Part shown: positions 8,461 through 18,375 of the stretch, one piece after another | How the letters are laid out: the number at the start of each line of letters is the position of its first letter | Position numbering within the stretch: position 1 is the stretch's first letter | From: an uncultured Flavobacterium sp. | GTDB lineage: Bacteria > Bacteroidota > Bacteroidia > Flavobacteriales > Flavobacteriaceae | NCBI RefSeq assembly: GCF_963422545.1 | Contig: NZ_OY730251.1 | Span: forward strand, 186,001 to 250,000 | Length of the DNA: 64,000 nt | Direction of reading: 5' to 3' | Translations under genes and position numbers: made by a program | Notes under the pieces: generated by a model | Told to the model about the DNA's origin: nothing | Database searches by the model: none | What the model saw: the letters and a program-made list of their open reading frames with translations, nothing else

Positions 8461-9696
8461 TTACCACTCATTTACTTTATTTGCATCCATTTTTAAGAAG
8501 ATAAACAGCAAAATGGTGAATCCCCAGAGTCCTGAACCTCCATAAGAAAAGAACGGTAAAGGAACTCCAATTGTTGGGAAGATCCCAATAACCATTGCAA
8601 TGTTTACAAAAAAGTGAATAAATAAAATTCCGGCAACGCAGTAACCATAAACTCGACTGAATTTTGTTTTTTGTCTTTCAGCCAGATAAATTACTCTTAA
8701 AAATAAACCAACAAAAAGAGAGATAACAACAAGCGAACCTACAAATCCCCATTCTTCACCAACAGTTGTAAAAATATAGTCAGTATGTTGTTCGGGAACA
8801 AATCCTCCTTTGGTTTGCGTTCCTTCCAGAAAACCTTTTCCTATCCAGCCTCCGGATCCAATTGCAATTTCCGATTGATTGGTATTGTACCCAATCCCTT
8901 TCATGTCGACAGTTTTTCCAAGTAAAATATTGAAACGGTCACGGTGGTGTTGTTTAAAAATATGATCAAAAACGTAATCTACAGATAATACAAAAGCCGA
9001 AATAACAGCTAGTAAAATACCGCTTAAAATAATATTTCGATCTACGACCCTGCCTTTAAAATGTATAATTGCCAGTACTCCAAAAGCTATTAAAATAACC
9101 GCGTACGGTTCTAAAACGAGAGTCAATACAAATAAAAGAATAGTGATAAAACCAGTCCAAACATACCAAGATGGTAATCCTTCTCTGTACAATACAATTA
9201 TAAATATACTGTAGATTAGGGCACTTCCCGGATCCGGTTGCGGCAAAATCAATAATACAGGCAAAAATACAATAGCCAAAGCCTGAATTTGCCTGTTTGT
9301 TTCTTTTAAATTAATTTGAGTGTCACTTAAATATTTGGCTAATGCCAATGATGTAGCGGCTTTTGCAAACTCAGATGGTTGCAAAGTAAAGCCTCCAATG
9401 GCGTACCAACATCTTTGACCGGCAATGGTTTTTCCAAATAGAAATAATCCAGCAAGAGATAGTAAAGCAACTCCAAAAATTATAGTGGCGTATTTCTCGT
9501 AAAATTTTCCATCAACAAAAAGTACGACAAAAATTAGAGGAATAGTACAGCCAATAAAAATTAATTGTTTTTGGTAAGTTCCTTCTGTCGATAATAATGA
9601 TGATGAATAGATATTTAGCCACCCTAATATCACCAACGAAATGTAGATAAAAACGCTTATCCAGTCAATGTTATTTTTTACACTTTGATTTTTCAT
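8461..9696 (-). CDS. rodA: rod shape-determining peptidoglycan polymerase RodA
   Basis: RodA is the SEDS-family glycosyltransferase that polymerises lipid II into glycan strands for cell elongation together with PBP2. The 411-residue protein has about ten membrane segments. SEDS hallmarks are present: WYAIGGFTLQPSEFAK near residue 95-110, ILPQPDPGSALIY with the conserved Asp-Pro-Gly-Ser, EQHTDYIFTTVGEEWGF near residue 305, and the closing GVPLPFFSYGGSGLWG. It is the last gene of the purH-mre-mrdA-rodA series, 15 bp after mrdA. Confidence 0.95.
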   Translation of the reverse strand: MKNQSVKNNIDWISVFIYISLVILGWLNIYSSSLLSTEGTYQKQLIFIGCTIPLIFVVLFVDGKFYEKYATIIFGVALLSLAGLFLFGKTIAGQRCWYAIGGFTLQPSEFAKAATSLALAKYLSDTQINLKETNRQIQALAIVFLPVLLILPQPDPGSALIYSIFIIVLYREGLPSWYVWTGFITILLFVLTLVLEPYAVILIAFGVLAIIHFKGRVVDRNIILSGILLAVISAFVLSVDYVFDHIFKQHHRDRFNILLGKTVDMKGIGYNTNQSEIAIGSGGWIGKGFLEGTQTKGGFVPEQHTDYIFTTVGEEWGFVGSLVVISLFVGLFLRVIYLAERQKTKFSRVYGYCVAGILFIHFFVNIAMVIGIFPTIGVPLPFFSYGGSGLWGFTILLFIFLKMDANKVNEW

Positions 9697-9711
9697 TTGA
9701 AATAATCTTTG

Positions 9712-11661
9712 TTAGTTTTCTTTAGTGGTGTCTATGGGTATGTTTTTAATTTCTACTTTCGGCTTTACGATTTTGGCTTTCATAACAGAATCCTTTGGAG
9801 TAGATTCAATTGCGCTGGCTTCATTCATTCCTCCTAATTTTGCATATTCACTCGCTAAACTTTTGTTTAGAACACGAGTTTCTAAATCGGTTCTTGTGAT
9901 TTTATGTCTTAGATATTTTTCTATCATTAAACTCGCGATCGGTCCTGCGACATTGGCACCAAAACCTCCATTTTCAATCATAATAGCAATTGCAATTTTC
10001 GGATTGTCCTTTGGGGCAAAAGCCACAAAAATAGAGTGATCTTTAAGCTGTGTTCTTTTTCCGTCAATTTTGGCAAAGTTCTCAGCTGTACCCGTTTTTC
10101 CGCAAATGTCAATACCTTCAACTCTAAGGGCATAAGCTGTTCCTTTGTTGTATACATCGAATAAACCACTTATAACCGGAGGAAAATATTTCTGATCAAT
10201 CGTAGTAACGTGTTTTGTGGTAAACTTAGGGTCGATTTTTTTACCTTCAATCTTTTTAATGATATGAGGCGTGTAGTAATAACCTTGATTAGCTACCGTT
10301 GCCATCATATTTGCTAACTGAATAGGAGTCATTAAAACTTCTCCCTGACCAATCGCATTCGATACAATCGTTGTGCTTCTCCATCCTCCGTTAGGATAGA
10401 TTTTTTTATAGGTTTTAGAAGTTGGGATATTTCCTCTTTTACCGATTGGTAAATCGTAGCCCATAAACTGACCTAAGCCAAAACTTTTTACGTGATCACT
10501 CCATACATCAACAGCTTTTCCTGGATCTTTATATTTGTTGATGGTCAACATGTATGATTGTGCAAAATAAGTATTACATGAATTGTAAATTCCGTTGTGT
10601 AATTGATGTGGACCAAAACCGTGACATTTCATAAAACGTCCTCGGCCATAACTAAATCCATGATGACACATAAAAGTAGTTTGCTCATTGATAACGCCTT
10701 CTTGCAAAGCGACTAAACCAGTCATGATTTTAAACGGAGATCCAGGCGGATATTCGGCTAAAAGTCCTCTGTCGTATAAAGGCTTTGCAATCGAATCACG
10801 ATATAAAAGGGTATAGTTTTTAGATTTTTGTCTTCCAACTAAAATTCCGGGATCATAAGATGGAGCAGTGACTAATGCTAAAATCTCACCTGATTTAGGT
10901 TCAATAGCAACAATTCCTCCTCTTTTATTAATCATTAATTCCTCACCATATTTTTGAAGTTCAGCATCAATCGTTAGATTAATGTCTTCTCCGGCAACGG
11001 CGATAGTATCATATTTACCATCTTTATAAGAACCAATTTCTCTATTATATTTGTCTTTCTGAATGTATTTTACACCTTTTATACCGCGTAAAACTTCTTC
11101 GTAACTTTGTTCCACACCTTGTTGTCCAATTAAATCACCACTATTATAATATGGGTTTTTGGCAATTAAATTTTCGGTTACTTGTGTGATAAAGCCAAAG
11201 ATATTTGCACCGTAATCTACTTCATAATCACGAAGCGATCTTTTTTGGAAATAAAAACCTTCATACTTTCTGATTTTTTCCTGGAAAGCGGCAAATTCAC
11301 TTTTGTTTAATTGTGCTAAAAATACAGAAGGGAGCCTTGGACTGTAGACTTTTGCTTTTGCAATTCTTTTGTCGTATTCTTCTCTTGTTATGTTTAATAG
11401 AGTGCAGAATTCGTTGATGTTGAGGTTTTCTTTGATATCTCTCGGAATAACCATTATATCATAAGAAGCCTGATTGGCAACTAATAATTTGCCGTGTCTA
11501 TCATAAATGTAGCCCCTTTCAGGATAGTCATACTTCTTCTTTATTGCATTATTTTCTGATTTTAATTTGAAGGAATCATCAATAATTTGCAAATAAAATA
11601 TCCTAATCACTAGCAAAGATGCTGCAATAATAATTAAAGAGGGCAGCAGAACTTTTCTCAT
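9712..11661 (-). CDS. mrdA: penicillin-binding protein 2 (elongasome transpeptidase)
   Basis: PBP2 crosslinks peptidoglycan during rod elongation. The 649-residue protein has an N-terminal membrane anchor (residues about 5-27), a dimerisation/pedestal domain, and a transpeptidase domain with all three catalytic motifs: SPFK near residue 307 (active-site Ser), the SCN triad in IYNSCNTYFAQ, and KTG near residue 521 (CGKTGTAENF). The C-terminus has a Lys/Pro-rich tail of about 50 residues of no clear function. The start overlaps the mreD stop by 4 bp (ATGA), so translation is coupled. Confidence 0.95.
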   Translation of the reverse strand: MRKVLLPSLIIIAASLLVIRIFYLQIIDDSFKLKSENNAIKKKYDYPERGYIYDRHGKLLVANQASYDIMVIPRDIKENLNINEFCTLLNITREEYDKRIAKAKVYSPRLPSVFLAQLNKSEFAAFQEKIRKYEGFYFQKRSLRDYEVDYGANIFGFITQVTENLIAKNPYYNSGDLIGQQGVEQSYEEVLRGIKGVKYIQKDKYNREIGSYKDGKYDTIAVAGEDINLTIDAELQKYGEELMINKRGGIVAIEPKSGEILALVTAPSYDPGILVGRQKSKNYTLLYRDSIAKPLYDRGLLAEYPPGSPFKIMTGLVALQEGVINEQTTFMCHHGFSYGRGRFMKCHGFGPHQLHNGIYNSCNTYFAQSYMLTINKYKDPGKAVDVWSDHVKSFGLGQFMGYDLPIGKRGNIPTSKTYKKIYPNGGWRSTTIVSNAIGQGEVLMTPIQLANMMATVANQGYYYTPHIIKKIEGKKIDPKFTTKHVTTIDQKYFPPVISGLFDVYNKGTAYALRVEGIDICGKTGTAENFAKIDGKRTQLKDHSIFVAFAPKDNPKIAIAIMIENGGFGANVAGPIASLMIEKYLRHKITRTDLETRVLNKSLASEYAKLGGMNEASAIESTPKDSVMKAKIVKPKVEIKNIPIDTTKEN

Positions 11662-12164
11662 CTTTTATTGGGCTTAATAAGATAAATTATTATGATTGAG
11701 GTGATTATTGTAAATATCGAGCTAAATAAAGTTCGCAGTAAAATATCCCAAATAAACTTAAATTGAAAAGCTTCGAGGATAAATAATACAATGTGATGCA
11801 ATAGGACAGATACTAAAATAAATGAAAATCGCTCAGGTGTTAATGATTCATTTAGTCTAATGGTTTGATATTCGTAGCTCAGTCCAAATGAAAACTTAAA
11901 AATGTAAGGTCTGTAATACGCTAATATTACACAAGCCGTAGCATGAATTCCGCCCGAATTGCAGAACATGTCCATTGTTAATCCTAATAGGAAACTAGAA
12001 ACGATTAAGCCGGTTCTATTACTGTTTACCGGGTACAAAATAACGTATAAAATGTATGGAAAGGGACTTATATACCCTAAAAAATTCATATTATTGAAAA
12101 TAACAACCTGAATTGTTAATAACATAATAAATCGAAAAATATTGACTAACAAAGCGCTATTCAT
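11658..12164 (-). CDS. mreD: rod shape-determining protein MreD
   Basis: A 168-residue membrane protein with five to six predicted helices, in the mreC-mreD-mrdA position. MreD sequences are poorly conserved; the FLGLTMDMFCNSGGIHA segment corresponds to the family's most recognisable motif. It bridges MreC and PBP2 in the elongasome. It overlaps mreC by 8 bp and mrdA by 4 bp. Confidence 0.88.
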   Translation of the reverse strand: MNSALLVNIFRFIMLLTIQVVIFNNMNFLGYISPFPYILYVILYPVNSNRTGLIVSSFLLGLTMDMFCNSGGIHATACVILAYYRPYIFKFSFGLSYEYQTIRLNESLTPERFSFILVSVLLHHIVLFILEAFQFKFIWDILLRTLFSSIFTIITSIIIIYLIKPNKR

Positions 12165-12981
12165 TTTTTTCCTTGTTTTCTAAATTAATAAGTTCTTCTC
12201 TGTCCTTACTCTTGATAACATAAACATGTCCCAGGTTTGTCATGTCGTTAAATAATTTAACATCTATGACATAATAACTTGTGTTTTTCTTGATGTAAAT
12301 TTTCTCAACAGTACCAATGTTAATTCCTTCAGGGAAAATTACAGATTGTCCACCTGTAACAATTGTATCGCCTTTTCTGATAGAAGCTAATCTTGGAACA
12401 TCCTCTAATTGAACAAACCCTGTACTTTTTCCATCCCAGGTTAAAGAACCAAAATGATTTGATTTTTTAATCTTAGCATTAATCTGTGATTTCATATTCA
12501 AAATACTAACAACAGTCGAATATCTTGGAGAGGTGTCATCGATAACCCCAACAATTCCTAAACTGTTTATAACACCCATGTCCGGTTTGATACCGTCATT
12601 TGCTCCTGAATTTAAAGTAATGAAGTTTTCGTGCGTGTTGTATGAGTTATGAATAACTTTTGAAACAATAATATCCGCAGGTTTTACTCCTTTTAGACTA
12701 TCAGACAGAGGTATTTTTGTGGTGTCTACTTTGTTGAATAAAAGACTTTTTAATCTTGCATTTTCCAACACAAGTTCGTCATTTTCAGTTTTTAGATTCA
12801 AATATTCGTTAAGACGATTGATTCTTTCGTAAACACCTCCGCTCAAAAAGTTGGCAGAACTGATTACTTTGCTTCTATGGTAGGAATGCGATTGAATTGT
12901 GAGAGTCAACGAAATACCTAAAAGCAGCAAAAACAGCAATCGATTACTGTTTCTTATAATGAAATTAAAAATTTGCTGCAT
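12157..12981 (-). CDS. mreC: rod shape-determining protein MreC
   Basis: A 274-residue periplasmic elongasome scaffold with a single N-terminal membrane anchor (residues about 12-28), a coiled-coil (LNEYLNLKTENDELVLENARLK) and a beta-rich C-terminal domain containing NSGANDGIKPDMGVI and GDTIVTGGQSVIFPEGINIG, both typical of the family. MreC connects MreB filaments with PBP2/RodA. It follows mreB after a 109-bp gap that carries a strong hairpin. Confidence 0.93.
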   Translation of the reverse strand: MQQIFNFIIRNSNRLLFLLLLGISLTLTIQSHSYHRSKVISSANFLSGGVYERINRLNEYLNLKTENDELVLENARLKSLLFNKVDTTKIPLSDSLKGVKPADIIVSKVIHNSYNTHENFITLNSGANDGIKPDMGVINSLGIVGVIDDTSPRYSTVVSILNMKSQINAKIKKSNHFGSLTWDGKSTGFVQLEDVPRLASIRKGDTIVTGGQSVIFPEGINIGTVEKIYIKKNTSYYVIDVKLFNDMTNLGHVYVIKSKDREELINLENKEKNE

Positions 12982-13026
12982 TTCTTGTTTGGTTATTTTG
13001 TTTCAGGATATGCTTTTGGTTTCAAA

Positions 13027-13067
13027 TTTTATAAGAGTCAAATTCAATTAATTCAACTCTTATAAAA
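13027..13067 (-). promoter_or_regulatory. 12-bp perfect hairpin between mreB and mreC
   Basis: TTTTATAAGAGT (13027-13038) and ACTCTTATAAAA (13056-13067) are perfect inverted repeats with a 17-nt AT-rich loop. On the minus strand the stem is not followed by a T-run, so it is more likely an RNA processing or stability element than a full terminator. Confidence 0.5.
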
Positions 13068-13090
13068 TATATTGATTGTTATTTTGAATC

Positions 13091-14119
13091 TTATTTAATT
13101 AAGATACTTTTAAATTTTGCAATATTTTTAAGTGCCATTCCGGTTCCACGAACTACAGCTCTTAACGGATCTTCAGCAATATAAACAGGTAAATCTGTTT
13201 TTTGCGAAATACGTTTGTCAAGACCTCTAAGCATAGATCCACCACCAGCTAAATAAATACCGGTATTGTAGATATCTGCAGCTAACTCAGGAGGAGTTTG
13301 AGATAACGTCTCCATTACAGCATCTTCAATACGTTGAATCGATTTGTCTAATGCTTTAGCAATTTCACGGTAAGAAACATCAACTTGTTTAGGTTTACCA
13401 GTAAGCAAATCTCTACCTTGAACTGACATATCTTCTGGCGGTCCATCTAAATCTTCGATAGCGGCACCAATTTGAATTTTTATTTTTTCAGCTGTACTTT
13501 CTCCAACAAAAAGGTTGTGTTGTGTACGCATGTAATAAACAATATCATTTGTAAATACGTCACCCGCAATTTTTACAGATTTGTCGCATACGATACCACC
13601 AAGTGCTATAACTGCAATTTCAGTTGTACCACCTCCAATATCAACAATCATGTTTCCTTTTGGTTGCATAATGTCAATACCAATACCAATTGCGGCAGCC
13701 ATAGGCTCATGAATTAGGTAAACTTCTTTTCCGTTTACTCTTTCACAAGATTCTTTTACAGCTCTCATTTCAACCTCAGTAATACCAGACGGAATACATA
13801 CTACCATTCTTAAAGCTGGAGTAAACATTCTTTTTTTCAATGCAGGAATACTTTTGATGAACATATTGATCATCTTTTCAGAAGCATCAAAATCGGCAAT
13901 TACACCATCTTTCAAAGGCCTTATCGTCTTTATGTTTTCATGCGTTTTACCTTGCATCATATTGGCTTCCTTACCAACAGCAATGATTTTGCCTGATATT
14001 CTATCACGTGCAACGATCGACGGACTATCAATAACAACTTTATCATTATGTATGATTAAAGTGTTTGCGGTACCAAGGTCTATCGCAATATCCTCGGTCA
14101 TGAAATCAAAAAATCCCAT
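13091..14119 (-). CDS. mreB: rod shape-determining actin homologue MreB
   Basis: MreB forms membrane-associated, ATP-dependent filaments that orient lateral cell-wall synthesis. The 342-residue length is standard. The actin-fold phosphate motifs are clear: DLGTANTLI near residue 15, MIVDIGGGTTEIAVI near residue 157, and the adenosine motif GIYLAGGGSMLRGLD near residue 290. It heads the shape genes, 54 bp after purH on the same strand, an arrangement I recall from other Bacteroidota. Confidence 0.97.
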   Translation of the reverse strand: MGFFDFMTEDIAIDLGTANTLIIHNDKVVIDSPSIVARDRISGKIIAVGKEANMMQGKTHENIKTIRPLKDGVIADFDASEKMINMFIKSIPALKKRMFTPALRMVVCIPSGITEVEMRAVKESCERVNGKEVYLIHEPMAAAIGIGIDIMQPKGNMIVDIGGGTTEIAVIALGGIVCDKSVKIAGDVFTNDIVYYMRTQHNLFVGESTAEKIKIQIGAAIEDLDGPPEDMSVQGRDLLTGKPKQVDVSYREIAKALDKSIQRIEDAVMETLSQTPPELAADIYNTGIYLAGGGSMLRGLDKRISQKTDLPVYIAEDPLRAVVRGTGMALKNIAKFKSILIK

Positions 14120-14173
14120 AAGTTTTTTAGGGGTTTAAAATGTTATAAATTATTTTGAACAAAGTTAAACAAA

Positions 14174-15700
14174 TTAATGTTTAAAATGACGCGTTCCAGT
14201 AAATACCATTGCAAGATTATTTTCGTTGCAATAATTTATGCTTAATTCGTCTTTTATTGAGCCTCCTGGCTGAATTACAGCAGTTATTCCTGCTTTTTTG
14301 GCTAATTCTACACAATCCGGAAATGGAAAAAATGCATCACTTGCCATCGAAGCGCCTGTTAAATCAAATCCAAAAGCTTTCGCCTTGTCAACAGCTTGCA
14401 TTAAAGCATCAACTCTTGAGGTCTGACCTGTACCTGATGAAATTAAGGTTCCGTTTTTTGCAAAAACAATTGTGTTTGACTTTGTGTTTTTGCAAATTTT
14501 TGAAGCAAATATTAAATCTTCTATTTCTGAAGCAGTAGGCTCAGTGATAGTAACGGTTTTTAAATGCTCTTTAGTATCTGTAATATTATTTCTGTCCTGA
14601 ATTAACAAACCATTAAGACATGTTCTAACTTGTCTTGAAGGTAATTCAACTTCATTTTGAACTAATATGATTCTGTTTTTCTTTTCTTGTAAAACGGCAA
14701 TTGCCTCGTCATCATAACTTGGAGCAATTACTACTTCGCAAAATAATTTGTTGATTTCCTGAGCTGTAGCTAAATCAATTTTAGTGTTTGCAATCAAAAC
14801 TCCGCCAAAAGCAGATGTAGGATCACAAGCTAAAGCTGCTAAATAAGCTTCACTAATTGTTTTTCTTGAAGCTAAACCACAAGCATTATTATGTTTTAAA
14901 ATTGCAAATGTTGGTCCGTCAGTTTTAAACTCATTAATTAAGTTTACAGCCGCATCAACGTCTAATAAATTGTTGTATGATAATTCTTTTCCGTGAACTT
15001 TTTTGAACATTGCATCAAAATCTCCAAAAAAGAAACCTTTTTGATGCGGGTTTTCTCCATATCTTAAAACCTGACCATCTGCAATACTTTCTTTGTAAAT
15101 AGTCTCGTCAGTATTGAAATAATTAAAAATCGCACCATCGTAGTGAGATGAAACGTGGAATGCTTTTGTAGCAAACAATCTTCTGTTTTCAAGAGTTGTA
15201 GCTCCATTTTGCTCTGTAATCAAATCAAGAAGCAAGCTATATTCGTTAACCGAAGCCACAATTACAGTGTCTTTGAAGTTTTTTGCACCGGCACGAATCA
15301 ATGAAATTCCGCCAATATCAATTTTTTCGATGATATCTTGTTCACTTGCACCAGAAGCAACAGTTTTTTCAAACGGATACAAATCGACAATTACCAAATC
15401 AATTTGAGGGATATCAAATTCCTTCATTTGTTGAACATCACTCTCGTTATCCTGACGGTTTAAAATTCCACCAAAAATTTTTGGGTGCAAAGTTTTTACT
15501 CTTCCGCCAAGAATTTCAGGAAATGAAGTTATATCTTCAACCGGAACTACAGGAATTCCAAGATTTTTGATAAAATCTTCAGTTCCTCCAGTTGAATAAA
15601 GTGTAACATTTTGTTCGTGTAATTTTCTAACGATTGGCTCTAATCCATCCTTTGAAAAAACAGATATTAATGCCGATTGTATTGTTTTAGTTGTGCTCAT
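14174..15700 (-). CDS. purH: bifunctional AICAR transformylase / IMP cyclohydrolase
   Basis: PurH carries out the last two steps of purine synthesis, formylating AICAR and cyclising FAICAR to IMP. The protein is 508 residues with the start at 15700 (MSTTKTIQSAL); a longer frame from a TTG at 15727 adds nine unlikely residues. The N-terminal MGS-like cyclohydrolase domain (LYSTGGTEDFIKNLGIPV, GGRVKTLHPKIFGGIL) is followed by the transformylase domain (LRYGENPHQKGFFF, AILKHNNACGLA, SDAFFPFPDCVELA). It is upstream of mreB on the same strand and may be co-transcribed with it. Confidence 0.96.
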   Translation of the reverse strand: MSTTKTIQSALISVFSKDGLEPIVRKLHEQNVTLYSTGGTEDFIKNLGIPVVPVEDITSFPEILGGRVKTLHPKIFGGILNRQDNESDVQQMKEFDIPQIDLVIVDLYPFEKTVASGASEQDIIEKIDIGGISLIRAGAKNFKDTVIVASVNEYSLLLDLITEQNGATTLENRRLFATKAFHVSSHYDGAIFNYFNTDETIYKESIADGQVLRYGENPHQKGFFFGDFDAMFKKVHGKELSYNNLLDVDAAVNLINEFKTDGPTFAILKHNNACGLASRKTISEAYLAALACDPTSAFGGVLIANTKIDLATAQEINKLFCEVVIAPSYDDEAIAVLQEKKNRIILVQNEVELPSRQVRTCLNGLLIQDRNNITDTKEHLKTVTITEPTASEIEDLIFASKICKNTKSNTIVFAKNGTLISSGTGQTSRVDALMQAVDKAKAFGFDLTGASMASDAFFPFPDCVELAKKAGITAVIQPGGSIKDELSINYCNENNLAMVFTGTRHFKH

Positions 15701-15865
15701 TGTGTAGTTATGATTTTCAGACTGCAAAAGTAGTTTTTTTAAATATTATTTTAAAGAAAATTAATGTAACATTATGCTAAAAAAATCTACTGATGAGTAA
15801 GTTAAGTTTTATTAGGTTTTTGATTTTAAATTATTGAATTTTACTTTATTGAAAAATACGAAAAT

Positions 15866-17113
15866 ATGCTTGTTTATCTAAGATTATTAAAAGAAAGTTT
15901 AAGTTTTGCCATAAATGCTTTGCGAAATAATAAATTGCGTACTTTATTGTCTTTGTTAGGTGTTACGATTGGAATTTTTTCAATTATTGCCGTTTTGGCG
16001 GCAGTTGATTCTTTAGATAGAAAAATTTCAAAGGATTTGAGTAGCTTAGATAAAAATACAATTTATTTAATGAAATTTTGTTTTGGACCATCTGAAATTC
16101 CACAATGGAAAAGAGAGCAGTTTCCAAACGTAAAATATGACGAATATATTGGTCTTAAAAACTCCCTTAATAATACAGATCAGGTAGCATATCAGCTTTT
16201 TGTAAGTCATGAAAGTTTAAAGTATGATTCAAAAACAGTCAGCGATGCAAATGTTATTCCGTCGTCAAGCGAAATGGTAGATATTAACGGGTTAAGTTTT
16301 TATAAAGGACGGTTTTATAATGAGTCTGAATCAAATTCAGGAGCCGCTGTAATTGTTTTAGGATATGATATTGCTGAAGGTCTTTTTGGGACAAGTGATC
16401 CTATTGGAAAAAATATTCGTTTATACGGACAACGTTTTACCGTCATTGGTGTAATTGCAAAGCAGGGAGCTGGATTTTTTGGGGACAGTAATGATACATC
16501 AATTTATTTGCCGGCCAATTTTTTACGCCGAATGTATGGCGATAGCGACGCAATGACTCCGGTTATTGTTTTAAAGCCAACAAAAGGAATCGATATGGAT
16601 GCTTACAAAGCCGAAGTTGCTCAAAAATTGAGAGCTATTCGCGGAATGAAAGCGGGAGAAATGGATAACTTTTTTGTTAATGTGCTTTCTGGATTTACCG
16701 ATTTTATTGACAGTATTCTTGGTCAGATGAATATTGTTGGATGGATTATCAGCGGATTTTCTCTTTTGGTTGGTGGCTTTGGAATTGCAAATATTATGTT
16801 CGTTTCGGTTAAAGAAAGAACCCATTTAATTGGAATCCAAAAATCTTTAGGAGCAAAAAATAGATTTATTTTGTTTCAGTTTTTATTTGAGGCAATTATT
16901 CTTTCTGTGATTGGCGGGATTATAGGATTATTGATGGTTTGGGGAATTGCCCTTATTCTAACAAAAGCGCTTGACTTTGAGTTTGTTCTAAGCTTAGGGA
17001 ATATACTTTTAGGAACCGGATTAGCCGCGCTTATAGGATTGATTTCGGGTATTTTACCAGCAATTTCTGCAGCAAATCTAGATCCTGTAGAAGCTATTAG
17101 AACAGGAATGTAG
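15866..17113 (+). CDS. MacB/FtsX-type ABC transporter permease
   Basis: A 415-residue inner-membrane protein of the type VII ABC superfamily (MacB/LolCE/FtsX). A membrane helix near residues 25-48 (NKLRTLLSLLGVTIGIFSII) is followed by a large periplasmic MacB_PCD domain (to about residue 280). Three C-terminal membrane helices form the FtsX domain, ending in LDPVEAIRTGM, the standard closing motif. It contains the mechanotransmission-type signature FGIANIMFVSVKERTHLIGIQKSLGA split over the FtsX region. No ATPase gene is adjacent, so its partner is encoded elsewhere. Substrate unknown. Confidence 0.88.
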   Translation: MLVYLRLLKESLSFAINALRNNKLRTLLSLLGVTIGIFSIIAVLAAVDSLDRKISKDLSSLDKNTIYLMKFCFGPSEIPQWKREQFPNVKYDEYIGLKNSLNNTDQVAYQLFVSHESLKYDSKTVSDANVIPSSSEMVDINGLSFYKGRFYNESESNSGAAVIVLGYDIAEGLFGTSDPIGKNIRLYGQRFTVIGVIAKQGAGFFGDSNDTSIYLPANFLRRMYGDSDAMTPVIVLKPTKGIDMDAYKAEVAQKLRAIRGMKAGEMDNFFVNVLSGFTDFIDSILGQMNIVGWIISGFSLLVGGFGIANIMFVSVKERTHLIGIQKSLGAKNRFILFQFLFEAIILSVIGGIIGLLMVWGIALILTKALDFEFVLSLGNILLGTGLAALIGLISGILPAISAANLDPVEAIRTGM

Positions 17114-17207
17114 AAGGTATTTAAAAAAATATCTTTTCATAATTTTAATTTTAGCTTTACTGGTGAATTTTGTCGTAATTTTAGTACCCTAATTAAAAGA
17201 TGATAAT

Positions 17208-18254
17208 ATGATACCAGTAAAAGCTTATGCAGCCTACGATGCTGTAAATCCGTTAAAACCCTACACGTTTGAAAGAAAGGAAGTTGGTGCTCATCAAGTT
17301 CAAATCGAAATTTTATACAGTGGTGTTTGCCATTCAGATATTCATACAGCAAAAGGGGATTGGGGACCGGTGAATTACCCATTAGTTCCCGGACACGAAA
17401 TTGTTGGTCGAATTGTTGCCGTTGGTAGTGAAGTTTCTAAGTTTAAAGTTGGAGAACTTGCCGGAGTGGGTTGTTTTGTTGATTCATGCAGAGTGTGCCC
17501 GAGTTGCCAATCAGGCGAAGAGCAATTTTGTGATGAAGGAATGACCGGAACTTATAACAGTGTAGAAAGAGGAACTAATATCCCAACTCGAGGAGGATAT
17601 TCTACCAGTATTATTGTTGATGAAAGTTATACACTTCACGTTTCTGAAAAATTAGATATAAAAGGAGTAGCGCCATTATTATGTGCAGGAATTACAACTT
17701 ATTCTCCGCTACGTTACTTAAAAGTAGGTAAAGGGCATAAAGTTGGAGTTTTAGGTCTGGGAGGTTTAGGACACATGGCGGTGAAATTTGCGGTTTCTTT
17801 TGGTGCCGAAGTTACCATGTTAAGTCATTCTCCATCTAAAGAAGTTGATGCCAAAAAATTAGGAGCGCATAAATTTGCCTTAACATCAAATCCAGAAACA
17901 CTGGAATCTTTAGCTAATAGTTTCGACTTTATTTTAAATACTGTTTCTGCAAAACACGATCATAATGCTTATTTGAATTTGTTAAAAACTAACGGAACAA
18001 TGATTGTTGTTGGTGCTCCGCCAGCGCCAGCCGAAATCCCGGTTTTTACTTTAATTATGAAAAGAAGAAGCATCATGGGAAGTTTAATTGGTGGAATCAA
18101 AGAAACTCAGGAAATGTTAGATTACTGTGCAGAACATAATATTACTTCAGATGTTGAAATTATCGATATGTCGTATATTAACGAAGCTTACGATCGTATG
18201 AATAAAAGCGATGTAAAGTATCGTTTTGTAATTGATATGGCATCTTTGAAGTAA
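17208..18254 (+). CDS. zinc-dependent alcohol dehydrogenase, CAD-like (NAD(P)-dependent)
   Basis: A 348-residue medium-chain dehydrogenase/reductase. The catalytic zinc ligands are visible in GVCHSDIH and GHEIVG, and the structural zinc site in the four-Cys stretch CFVDSCRVCPSCQ with EEQFC. The nucleotide-binding loop is VGVLGLGGLGHMAVK near residue 183. The sequence groups with cinnamyl-alcohol/YahK-type aldehyde reductases, which usually prefer NADPH. The physiological aldehyde cannot be read from sequence. It follows the ABC permease on the same strand after 94 bp and is followed by a repeat-rich gap. Confidence 0.9.
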   Translation: MIPVKAYAAYDAVNPLKPYTFERKEVGAHQVQIEILYSGVCHSDIHTAKGDWGPVNYPLVPGHEIVGRIVAVGSEVSKFKVGELAGVGCFVDSCRVCPSCQSGEEQFCDEGMTGTYNSVERGTNIPTRGGYSTSIIVDESYTLHVSEKLDIKGVAPLLCAGITTYSPLRYLKVGKGHKVGVLGLGGLGHMAVKFAVSFGAEVTMLSHSPSKEVDAKKLGAHKFALTSNPETLESLANSFDFILNTVSAKHDHNAYLNLLKTNGTMIVVGAPPAPAEIPVFTLIMKRRSIMGSLIGGIKETQEMLDYCAEHNITSDVEIIDMSYINEAYDRMNKSDVKYRFVIDMASLK

Positions 18255-18375
18255 AGGTTCATAGGTTCAGAGTTGCAAAGATTCAAAGGTTTCTTGTATT
18301 GAACTTAAAACTTTGTGTCTTTGCTGGATTTTTGCCCACGGATTAAACGGATTTAAACAGGTTTTCGCAGAGTCC

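Noticed and set aside
9725..10039. 104-aa plus-strand ORF opposite mrdA
   Set aside because: It is a mirror of the conserved penicillin-binding domain frame; other long antisense ORFs inside tamL, hppA and metK were left out for the same reason.
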